37,501 bases of DNA from Flavilitoribacter nigricans DSM 23189 = NBRC 102662 (GTDB taxonomy: Bacteria; Bacteroidota; Bacteroidia; Chitinophagales; Saprospiraceae), in NCBI RefSeq assembly GCF_002646595.1, contig NZ_PDUD01000067.1, positions 1 to 37,501 on the forward strand, given 5' to 3'. Each line of letters begins with the position of its first letter. The first letter of the stretch is position 1. The translations under genes and the position numbers were made by a program. Shown in pieces: positions 31,749-37,501 of this stretch. The notes below the pieces were generated by a model that was not told where the DNA came from, made no database searches, and saw only the letters and a program-made list of their open reading frames with translations.

Positions 31749-32273
31749 ATGATTAAGAAAGTGTATCTCCTGGCGATGGGGCTGGCCCTGAGTGTGGCGG
31801 CCTGCAACTCAGCCGATGTCAACGAATCCGCTGCCGAGGCCGGCAGTACGGAGGCAGTCGGAGAACTGGCCGATAACCAATTTGGCGATGCGGTAGATGC
31901 CGAAGGTGCCATCAGCTACGCCAGTCTGCTCGAGCAAATGGAAAGCAGTGATTCCGTGGCCGTGAAAGTTAAGGGCAAGGTGGAAGCCGTTTGCCAGGCC
32001 AAAGGCTGCTGGATGAATATCACCGCTGACCAGGCGAATGCCGAGGATATGATGGTAAAATTTAAGGACTACGGATTCTTCGTACCCAAGGACATTGCCG
32101 GACGGGAAGTGATCATGGAAGGATACGCTTTCCGGGAAGTCACACCGGTCGACGAACTGCAGCACCTGGCCAAGGATGCCGGCAAATCTCAGGCCGAGAT
32201 CGACGAGATCACCGAGCCGAAAGTGGAGCTTAAGTTCCTGGCTTCCGGGGTCCTCCTGCTCGACGCCAGCTAA
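31749..32273 (+). CDS. DUF4920 lipoprotein
   Basis: A 174-residue lipoprotein with lipobox SVAAC (C19) and an acidic linker. The DUF4920 core (about 45-170) has VKVKGKVEAVCQAKGCWMNI, then FKDYGFFVPKDIAGREVIMEGYAF and the closing VELKFLASGVLLLD. The core is OB-fold-like in pattern, with a conserved CxxxGCWM motif whose cysteines might bind metal or form a disulphide. The family is widespread in Bacteroidota and has no proven role. It is followed 97 bp later by an HD-domain gene in the same direction, possibly co-transcribed. Confidence 0.85.
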   Translation: MIKKVYLLAMGLALSVAACNSADVNESAAEAGSTEAVGELADNQFGDAVDAEGAISYASLLEQMESSDSVAVKVKGKVEAVCQAKGCWMNITADQANAEDMMVKFKDYGFFVPKDIAGREVIMEGYAFREVTPVDELQHLAKDAGKSQAEIDEITEPKVELKFLASGVLLLDAS

Positions 32274-32370
32274 AGAAAAAGCGCGGAGACAATGAAACCT
32301 TGACTCCTGCGTTTCAGTTAGACATTAGGCGAGTTCTTACCGACAGCGGTAAATGGTCAAAAGGTGAAAC

Positions 32371-32955
32371 ATGAATTATAAAGCTGCCAAAGATTTCATT
32401 CTGGAAAAACTCGAGCAGGAGCTTCCTGCCCAGTTGACCTACCATGGTTTGCATCACACCTTAGACGTACTGGCCATCACCAAAGAACTCTGTTTCCTCG
32501 AAAATGTCACTGCCTACGATACGGTACTGCTGAAAACGGCAGCCCTTTTTCACGATTCCGGATTTGTGATCAGCAATGTGGAACACGAGAAAAAGGGCTG
32601 CCTGATCGCCCGGCAACATCTGCCGAAATTTGGCTACAGTCCCGCCGAGATCGAACAGATCTGTGGGATGATCATGGCCACCAAGATCCCCCAAAGCCCA
32701 CAGAACGAACTGGAGGAGATCATCTGTGATGCCGACCTCGATTACCTCGGGCGGGATGATTTCTACTCCATCGGCTCTACCCTCTTTTCCGAGCTCCGGG
32801 CCTACGACATCCTGGATACCGAACAGGAATGGAATCTCATCCAGGTGAAGTTTCTGGAAAATCACACCTTCTTTACGGCTACCAACCGGCAGCGGAGAGC
32901 TCCACGCAAGGCCGAATACCTGGACGAATTACGGGGCCTGGTTGCCGCCTACTAG
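32371..32955 (+). CDS. HD-domain phosphohydrolase-like protein
   Basis: A 194-residue cytoplasmic protein with the HD-superfamily metal site: H25/H28/H29 in TYHGLHHTLDVL, the HD doublet H61-D62 in AALFHDSGF, H72 (VEHEKKG) and D120/D122 in CDADLDYLG. Such proteins hydrolyse phosphomonoesters or phosphodiesters of nucleotides, often signalling nucleotides. This one is short, with no fused GGDEF, PAS or response-regulator domain, so its substrate cannot be assigned. It is the last gene with host-like base composition before the AT-rich region. Its stop is followed within 20 bp by three CAC-T6-8 repeats. Confidence 0.85.
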   Translation: MNYKAAKDFILEKLEQELPAQLTYHGLHHTLDVLAITKELCFLENVTAYDTVLLKTAALFHDSGFVISNVEHEKKGCLIARQHLPKFGYSPAEIEQICGMIMATKIPQSPQNELEEIICDADLDYLGRDDFYSIGSTLFSELRAYDILDTEQEWNLIQVKFLENHTFFTATNRQRRAPRKAEYLDELRGLVAAY

Positions 32956-32975
32956 CCCTCCAATCGGGCGAAATT

Positions 32976-33006
32976 CACTTTTTTTTCACTTTTTTCACTT
33001 TTTTTT
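32976..33006. repeat. Short tandem repeat (CAC + T6-8) x3
   Basis: Three consecutive units, CAC-T8, CAC-T6 and CAC-T8, starting 21 bp after the HD gene. They mark the switch from GC-balanced to AT-rich DNA. Confidence 0.8.
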
Positions 33007-33070
33007 CGCCGCGCAAGCAGCGTATGCATTCCGCCAAACGTATAGTTTAAAGTTTGATGATATAGGCGTT

Positions 33071-33143
33071 AAGTGATGCAGCCCCTACTTTATACTCACT
33101 AGTTTAAGCCAAACGATACACTCACAAAGGAGGGGCTGCACTT
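33071..33143. repeat. Long inverted repeat around GCAGCCCCT
   Basis: AAGTGatGCAGCCCCTaCTTT (33071-33091) pairs with the complementary AAAG-g-AGGGGCTGCACTT arm (33126-33143), giving about 18 paired bases with one mismatch and a 2-nt bulge around a 34-nt loop. It could be the end of a small non-autonomous element or a large terminator hairpin. Confidence 0.6.
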
Positions 33144-33209
33144 TTAACTCATCAGACACAAATCCATTCTCTCCTTGGTTTTTCCTCTTAAATTCCTTTA
33201 TTTTAGCCC

Positions 33210-33410
33210 TTACAGATAACGGCAATCCCCTGCTCGTATCCCTTTAAGAGCCCATATCTTATTCATAGCCAATGTTGTAAGCGCTACTCTTATCTCTTTC
33301 CTAAACACCCAAATTACTTTACAACACCTCCAGTTGGTGAACCTGAGTGGTTTTTATCTAGGTTTCATAAGAAACGCTACTAGCGATCTTCCCTTTTCCA
33401 TCTACCCAAA
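33210..33410 (-). pseudogene. Possible decayed ORF, transposase-like in feel
   Basis: One minus-strand frame reads a short peptide interrupted by an in-frame stop. It then runs 47 codons (phrases FTNWRCCKVIWVFRKEIRVA and LTTLAMNKIWALKGIRAG) to a TAA at 33210. The Arg/Lys-rich C-terminal style recalls the ends of insertion-sequence transposases, but no catalytic motif or family can be named. Flanking inverted repeats fit a decayed mobile element. This is a weak call. Confidence 0.2.
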
Positions 33411-33419
33411 CAAAGAAAA

Positions 33420-33448
33420 CCTTTGATAGGCATAACACCTATCAAAGG
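33420..33448 (-). terminator. Perfect hairpin, terminator-like on the minus strand
   Basis: CCTTTGATAGG (33420-33430) and CCTATCAAAGG (33438-33448) form a perfect 11-bp stem with a 7-nt loop. On the minus strand it is followed by TTTTCTTTG, so it could end transcripts arriving from the small ORF at 33678-33800. Confidence 0.6.
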
Positions 33449-33677
33449 CCCTTAATGAAACATGCTGAAAAAAAGCATCAAGCCGATGCCCGGTAAGTAT
33501 CATCGCCTGATGCCTTGGAGCACAATTCTACAGCGTTCTAACCATAAACATGCAACAAATATAGGGCCTGGTCATTGTGGATACAATGTCAGTTTTGCAA
33601 GAAAAAGACAGGTCACAATAAACGAAAAAACTGACTTATACACACACAAACCACTGTATTTCAAATACATAAAATAC

Positions 33678-33800
33678 TTACATTGAATCCAAATCAGTAC
33701 CAACAACTTGGGTTTCATACTGCTCAATAAGTTCTGGTGTAGCCTGATCAGGAGAAGAAATAATACCAATGGATAACAAAAAAGCAATTACAGCAACCAT
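33678..33800 (-). CDS. 40-residue peptide with hydrophobic N-terminus (candidate exported peptide)
   Basis: A 41-codon ORF reading MVAVIAFLLSIGIISS, then PDQATPELIEQYE, then TQVVGTDLDSM and a TAA stop. A hydrophobic stretch of about 15 residues is followed by a polar, acidic segment, the layout of a small exported peptide. In the same frame upstream of the ATG the sequence encodes SKFKKFKT, exactly the basic n-region expected of a signal peptide. No ATG is available there, so either a non-standard start is used or the ATG at 33800 is the start. It is divergent from the 510-residue protein gene, with 151 bp between the starts. No known family. Confidence 0.35.
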   Translation of the reverse strand: MVAVIAFLLSIGIISSPDQATPELIEQYETQVVGTDLDSM

Positions 33801-33915
33801 AGTTTTAAATTTTTTGAATTTTGATTTAAAACTATAGGGATTCTCAGATAAGATCGATAACTTTTTTTTAAAAAAAAGACATACTAGATTACCTATTTAT
33901 TTCAACCACAAAACT

Positions 33916-33923
33916 TACATTTG
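33916..33923 (+). promoter_or_regulatory. Bacteroidota -7 box for the first 510-residue gene
   Basis: TACATTTG, a perfect TAnnTTTG, ending 28 bp before the ATG at 33952. The wider word AACTTACATTT recurs upstream of the partial gene at the right edge (37408-37418). Confidence 0.55.
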
Positions 33924-33951
33924 CCTATTGATCAATAAATTATACTAATAG

Positions 33952-35484
33952 ATGAGCATCTCAATTGAAGAAATAAACTCTTTAATTAGTGTTATTTCTA
34001 AAAATAAAGTCAAGCAAATTGAAATTATTGGAAACGGTGAGCACAGTACAAGTCAAGTTCAGCAACTATATGAATTACTTGTAAATGAGGAAATCAAAAC
34101 GGATGAAGAAGGCAGAGAATTTTTCTTTGACGGTGCTGTAAATCAGATATTGTATTTCAACAGATTGAAGAGAAAGTTAAGATCTAGACTTTACAATACT
34201 CTTTTTTTTATTGATGTAAATCGATCCACATTTAATGAAATACAAAGAGCATATTATACCTGTTACAAAGAATCAACGGCAGTAAAAATTTTAATTGGTA
34301 GATATGCCCGTAATTCGGCGATAAGTCTTGCAGAAAGAACAATAAAAAAAGCAATTAAATTTGATTTTACTGACATTACTTTAGAATTAGCACGAACCCT
34401 AAGAATGCATTATAGCAATATTAAAGGCGACAAAAAAAAATTCGCCCATTACAAAAAAATACTAAAAAAATATTCTGAAATTTATCTAGCTGAGCTGAAA
34501 GCAGAAGAATATTATTCAGATTTAATAATAAATTTTGCAGGATCGCAGTCTACGAAACCAGAATTGCTCGATGTTGTAAAGAAAAACTGTTTAGAGTTAA
34601 AAGAGATTATTGTAAAGTATAATTCCTATAAGCTTAATCTTCATTCTTACATGATGTTTATCTTAAGGTATGAAATTGAAAACGACTTTTCAAATACTCT
34701 AATTGTATGCAATGAAGCTATCAAATATTTCGAATCTAAACCCCATATAATATCTAAAACTGTTGTTATTAATTTTTCTCTTAAGAAACTTGTTTGCTTT
34801 ATAATGTTAAAAAGATTCCTTGAAGGCGAAAATGTTGCGAAATATTGTTTAAAGCTCTTACCCGAAGGATCTGTCAATTGGCTTATTTCTCAAAATTATT
34901 ACGTTATTTTATCTTTTCATTCAAATCAACTACAAAAAGCATATTCTTTATATCAAGAAGCAAAAAACCATTTGGATTTTGATGATAAAACCATTGCCTA
35001 CTTAGAGCATTGGAAAGTTCATGAAGCTTTAATCAATTATTTAATTGCGATAAAAAAAGTTGAAATTAATAAAAATGATGATTCCACTAATTTTAGGCTC
35101 TCTAAATTTATAAATAACGTCCCCACCTATTCTAAAGATAAACAAGGTGTAAATATTTCAATTTTGATCATTCAAATTCTCTTCCTTCTCCAAAATGGTA
35201 AGTATGAAGAGATTATAGACCGTACTGAATCTTTAAAAACTTATGTTCATCGCTATTTAAGACGAGATCATACATTCCGTAGCAATTGCTTTATTAAAAT
35301 GTTACTTTGTTTACCCGCAGCCAGTTTTCACAAAGCTGGAGTTACTCGAAAGGCTAAAAAATATATTGATTTACTTAAGTCAGTTCCAATTGAAAAAGCT
35401 AACCAAAGCCCTGAAGTCGAGATCATTCCCTACGAAATGCTCTGGGAGTTTGTCTTAGAATCCCTCGATAACAAATTCCATTAA
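33952..35484 (+). CDS. Uncharacterised alpha-helical repeat-like protein, paralogue A
   Basis: A 510-residue protein with no signal peptide and no membrane helix, predicted cytoplasmic. It is rich in Lys, Glu, Tyr, Leu and Ile, with regularly spaced helices resembling a TPR-like solenoid. The N-terminus (NKVKQIEIIGN, ~18-28) and the C-terminal ~130 residues (FRLSKFINNVPTYSKDKQG, IIDRTESLKTYVHRYLRRD, SNCFIKMLLCLPAASF, PYEMLWEFVLESLD) are conserved with the neighbour at 35562. The middle ~250 residues are much more divergent. I do not recognise a family. There is no obvious DNA-binding or catalytic motif. The gene is strongly AT-rich, unlike genes left of 32,955, suggesting acquisition. A tandem paralogue follows after 77 bp. 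Confidence 0.75.
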   Translation: MSISIEEINSLISVISKNKVKQIEIIGNGEHSTSQVQQLYELLVNEEIKTDEEGREFFFDGAVNQILYFNRLKRKLRSRLYNTLFFIDVNRSTFNEIQRAYYTCYKESTAVKILIGRYARNSAISLAERTIKKAIKFDFTDITLELARTLRMHYSNIKGDKKKFAHYKKILKKYSEIYLAELKAEEYYSDLIINFAGSQSTKPELLDVVKKNCLELKEIIVKYNSYKLNLHSYMMFILRYEIENDFSNTLIVCNEAIKYFESKPHIISKTVVINFSLKKLVCFIMLKRFLEGENVAKYCLKLLPEGSVNWLISQNYYVILSFHSNQLQKAYSLYQEAKNHLDFDDKTIAYLEHWKVHEALINYLIAIKKVEINKNDDSTNFRLSKFINNVPTYSKDKQGVNISILIIQILFLLQNGKYEEIIDRTESLKTYVHRYLRRDHTFRSNCFIKMLLCLPAASFHKAGVTRKAKKYIDLLKSVPIEKANQSPEVEIIPYEMLWEFVLESLDNKFH

Positions 35485-35561
35485 TCAATCCTCACTCATT
35501 TTGTACCTGAAAGAATAACTTTTCCGAAATCTTTAATATATTAGGAGTAAACGCAAAAAAG

Positions 35562-37100
35562 ATGGCAAGCCTGGAAAACTTGAAAGATCTGGCAAAAGGG
35601 ATTAGTCGCAATAAGGTGAAAAATATCCATGTGATTGGTAATCACGGTTCTGAGACAGTTTTCGACAAGTTTTATCAATTCTTAATTGAGGATCAATACG
35701 CTACTGATGAAGAATATGCTAACTATTTTTATCCTGACACCACAAATTATCATGCCTTTTATAAGCTAAAAGACCGTCTTTTCAATCGACTTATTAATAC
35801 CGTTTTTTTTATTGATATCAATAAGAAAGGGCTTGTACCAGTGCAAAAAGCATTTTATGAGTGTTATAAAAATGCCGCTGCTGTAAAAATATTATTAGGC
35901 AAAGGTATTAGAGTTCCAGCTATTGGATTAGCTGAAAAAACATTAAAAAAATGTCTGCTATTCGGATTTACCGATCTGGTTATTGAACTTGCTAGGCATA
36001 TCAGAATGCAATATGCCAGTTTTGATCCCCAAGAAAAAGATTTCAATTTCTATACTTCTATCATCGACAAGCATTTAAAAATTTACAAAAAAGAAATTGA
36101 AACAGAAGAGTATTTATACTCCCTGCTTCTTAAACATGAAAATCGAACAAATCTCAATCAGTATTATGCCAAAGTTCTAAAGACACAGAAAAATCGTATT
36201 AAAAAAATACTTCTAAAAGGTGTATCCTCAATGAGGATAAATTTATACTGCTACTTTTTCTTATTTACCTACTATGAATTAAGCGGAAATTGGAAAAAAC
36301 TTATAAAGATTTGCGATGAGGTAATCCAAAAAGAAGTTTCTAACCCAAACGTTTTTACGCCCACTTTGCTCGGCAACTCATATTACAGAAAAATAAAAAG
36401 CCTCTTTATCTTAGAAAAATATGCCCTTGCAGAGAGTATGATAAGCAAATGTCTTTCACATTTTAAAATGAGATCTCATGATTGGTTTTCTGTACAAGAT
36501 ATACATATAAAGATCTGCTTGCATAACAGAAAATATACGGAAGCGTCCAAAATTCTAGAAAAAATAAACGAGTTCAAAAAAGATAATTACTACTACAAAA
36601 CCTGGCAAGAAAACGTGAAAGTTTATGATGCCTTCTTACATTACCTCCAGTGCATTGGGAGACTAGCTCCTTCTTTGCTAGAAAATGAAAATCCTCCTTC
36701 TTTCCGCCTGCAAAAATTCCTCAACGAAGTCCCCAACCACTCCAAAGACAAAAAAGGAAGTAATGTCACGATTCTTATTCTTCAGATCCTATTTCTACTG
36801 GAGCAACGGAAATACGACGATATCATTGACCGCACCGAATCTTTGAGGGTATATGTCCAGCGCTATTTAAAAGAAGACGGCACCTATCGGAGTAACTGTT
36901 TTATCAAAATGCTGCTGTGCCTGCCGGCCGGTAACTTTGAACGACCGGAGGTAGCAGCCAAAGCGCAGGAATATCTCGACCGATTGCACGCCATGCCCAT
37001 TAGGAAAGCTAAACAAAGTGCCGAACTGGAAGTGATGCCCTACGAAATGCTCTGGGAATTTGTACTGGAGTCACTCGACCGGAAAGCTACCTCCAATTAA
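35562..37100 (+). CDS. Uncharacterised alpha-helical repeat-like protein, paralogue B
   Basis: A 512-residue cytoplasmic-type protein aligned end to end with paralogue A. The N-terminus has NKVKNIHVIGN, followed by matching FFIDINKKG and LARHIRMQYASF segments, a divergent helical middle, and a conserved C-terminus (FRLQKFLNEVPNHSKDKKG, IIDRTESLRVYVQRYLKED, SNCFIKMLLCLPAGNF, PYEMLWEFVLESLD). TPR-like pairs appear in the middle (ALAESMISKCLSHF; EASKILEKINEF). The first ~1,100 bp are as AT-rich as paralogue A, but the last ~400 bp shift to near 50% GC with host-like codons, suggesting a recombinant gene. A purine-rich AGGAG lies 15-20 bp before the ATG. A terminator follows. Function unknown. 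Confidence 0.75.
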   Translation: MASLENLKDLAKGISRNKVKNIHVIGNHGSETVFDKFYQFLIEDQYATDEEYANYFYPDTTNYHAFYKLKDRLFNRLINTVFFIDINKKGLVPVQKAFYECYKNAAAVKILLGKGIRVPAIGLAEKTLKKCLLFGFTDLVIELARHIRMQYASFDPQEKDFNFYTSIIDKHLKIYKKEIETEEYLYSLLLKHENRTNLNQYYAKVLKTQKNRIKKILLKGVSSMRINLYCYFFLFTYYELSGNWKKLIKICDEVIQKEVSNPNVFTPTLLGNSYYRKIKSLFILEKYALAESMISKCLSHFKMRSHDWFSVQDIHIKICLHNRKYTEASKILEKINEFKKDNYYYKTWQENVKVYDAFLHYLQCIGRLAPSLLENENPPSFRLQKFLNEVPNHSKDKKGSNVTILILQILFLLEQRKYDDIIDRTESLRVYVQRYLKEDGTYRSNCFIKMLLCLPAGNFERPEVAAKAQEYLDRLHAMPIRKAKQSAELEVMPYEMLWEFVLESLDRKATSN

Positions 37101-37428
37101 GTCATACCAGGTCAAAGCATCTCATTTCCAGGAAAAACAAAAGCCTCCATACTTGCGCATAGAGGCTTTTACTATTTAGGATAAGTAATTCAGCTAAAGA
37201 TCCTACCCAATAGCTTTTCTATATTACCCATCCACTGTAATTGCTTAAATCAAAAATAAAAAGACTCTGATCAAATTAATTAAATATTTATCGGCTTTTT
37301 CGACATTCAGATATAAGTCGGAAATAGCTAACTCAGACCCGGTAAATACGCAAGCAACTCATAACCAATAATTTAATAAATTATAGATAGTCACTCAAAA
37401 AACTGGTAACTTACATTTAAAAAAGAGC
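37101..37428. other. 328-bp AT-rich intergenic region
   Basis: It contains the terminator of paralogue B and, at the right end, TACATTTA (37412-37419), one base off the -7 consensus, 9 bp before the GTG of the partial gene. No short peptide gene comparable to 33678-33800 was found on either strand. Confidence 0.5.
37139..37170 (+). terminator. Terminator after paralogue B
   Basis: AAAAGCCTC (37139-37147) and GAGGCTTTT (37162-37170) form a perfect 9-bp stem with a 14-nt loop. The stem ends in T4. Confidence 0.8.
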
Positions 37429-37501
37429 GTGACAAAAAAAGAAAGAAATCAATTGATCTGGGATCGCTACCAGGAAGGCTATAGCCAGGAAGAGATTGGG
37501 A
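37429..37501 (+). CDS. Partial ORF, HTH-like N-terminus (runs off the window)
   Basis: A GTG start followed by 23 complete codons to the window edge: MTKKERNQLIWDRYQEGY then SQEEIG. The pattern 'EGYSQEEIG' is the typical first helix and turn of small helix-turn-helix or sigma-region-4-like DNA-binding proteins and of transposase N-termini. The rest lies outside, so type and length cannot be judged. The start is inferred from the position of the GTG and the AT-rich leader. Confidence 0.45.
   Translation, partial: MTKKERNQLIWDRYQEGYSQEEIG

Larger units (their letters stand above)
33007..33677. other. AT-rich stretch without a convincing intact gene
   Basis: This stretch carries three sets of inverted repeats (33071-33143, 33420-33448, 33588-33635) and a short broken reading frame on the minus strand. 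Small ORFs on both strands (for example 33462-33686 plus) have no recognisable features. It looks like the relic of an insertion, but no complete mobile element could be identified. Confidence 0.4.

Noticed and set aside
32274-32370. Possible terminator between the DUF4920 and HD genes
   Set aside because: The best pairing (AAAGCGCGGAG with CTCCTGCGTTT) has several mismatches, so co-transcription cannot be excluded and no terminator is called.
33462-33686. 74-codon plus-strand ORF in the AT-rich region
   Set aside because: No signal, domain or promoter; crosses the 33588-33635 inverted repeat and overlaps the end of the candidate peptide gene.
33572-33787. 71-codon minus-strand ORF overlapping the 40-codon peptide
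   Set aside because: Different frame from the better-structured 40-codon ORF; the hydrophobic look arises from AT-rich codons. Not excluded, but weaker.

Overview
The window looks like chromosomal DNA of a member of the Bacteroidota, most likely the Saprospiria/Lewinella group. Three secreted proteins end in type IX secretion (T9SS) sorting domains. Perfect or near-perfect TAnnTTTG promoter -7 boxes sit just before many genes. Shine-Dalgarno sequences are rare, lipoprotein signals are common, and the families present (DUF4920, HU-CCDC81/SPOR, FtsX-like permeases of about 790 residues, MORN-caspase proteins) are typical of the phylum. The lineage is inferred from content; no rRNA or tRNA gene was recognised. 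Most of the window has balanced to moderately high GC. From about 32,960 to 36,700 it becomes strikingly AT-rich.

Layout. 1-130: extragenic 45-bp tandem repeat with an inverted third copy. 124-2132 (-): two-gene glycosyltransferase operon (membrane GT-C-like protein and GT2). 2240-3607 (-): M23/LytM lipoprotein. 3841-6570 (-): large secreted GSDH/PKD protein. 6782-7219 (+): small NTF2-like protein. 7351-9735 (-): FtsX/MacB-type permease without an ATPase partner. 10025-11683 (+): secreted beta-helix protein. 11785-12900 (+): GH43 lipoprotein. 13092-13577 (-): lspA. 13806-14501 (+): outer-membrane barrel. 14641-18323 (-): DUF4956 to CotH operon. 18649-19338 (+): membrane-anchored coiled-coil protein.

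19362-22793 (+) is a self-contained potassium module. It holds a KdpD-like sensor kinase lacking the N-terminal KdpD/Usp part, a KdpE-like regulator, a 52-residue membrane protein and a TrkH/KtrB channel. Three copies of a direct repeat YTTATA-N5-TTTATA lie at the two intergenic control points: two before the kinase gene, one before the 52-residue gene and trkH. They match the architecture of KdpE operators and suggest that the regulator controls both itself and the channel.

22815-23855 (-) is an HU-like/SPOR protein, 24381-25691 (+) hemL, and 25880-27280 (+) a second secreted GSDH-type protein. 27307-31302 (-) carries two tandem paralogues in which MORN repeats are fused to a caspase-like peptidase domain. 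31749-32955 (+) carries a DUF4920 lipoprotein and an HD-domain protein.

From 32,956 to the end lies an AT-rich accessory island. It contains inverted repeats and a possible decayed mobile element, a 40-codon ORF resembling a short exported peptide, and, divergent from it, two tandem paralogues of about 510 residues with an alpha-solenoid look. These have conserved ends, a variable middle and no recognised family. The second changes to host-like base composition in its last ~400 bp, which suggests recombination. A small GTG-started ORF with an HTH-like beginning runs off the right edge. The island and the KdpE-like regulon are the two places most likely to hold something undescribed.
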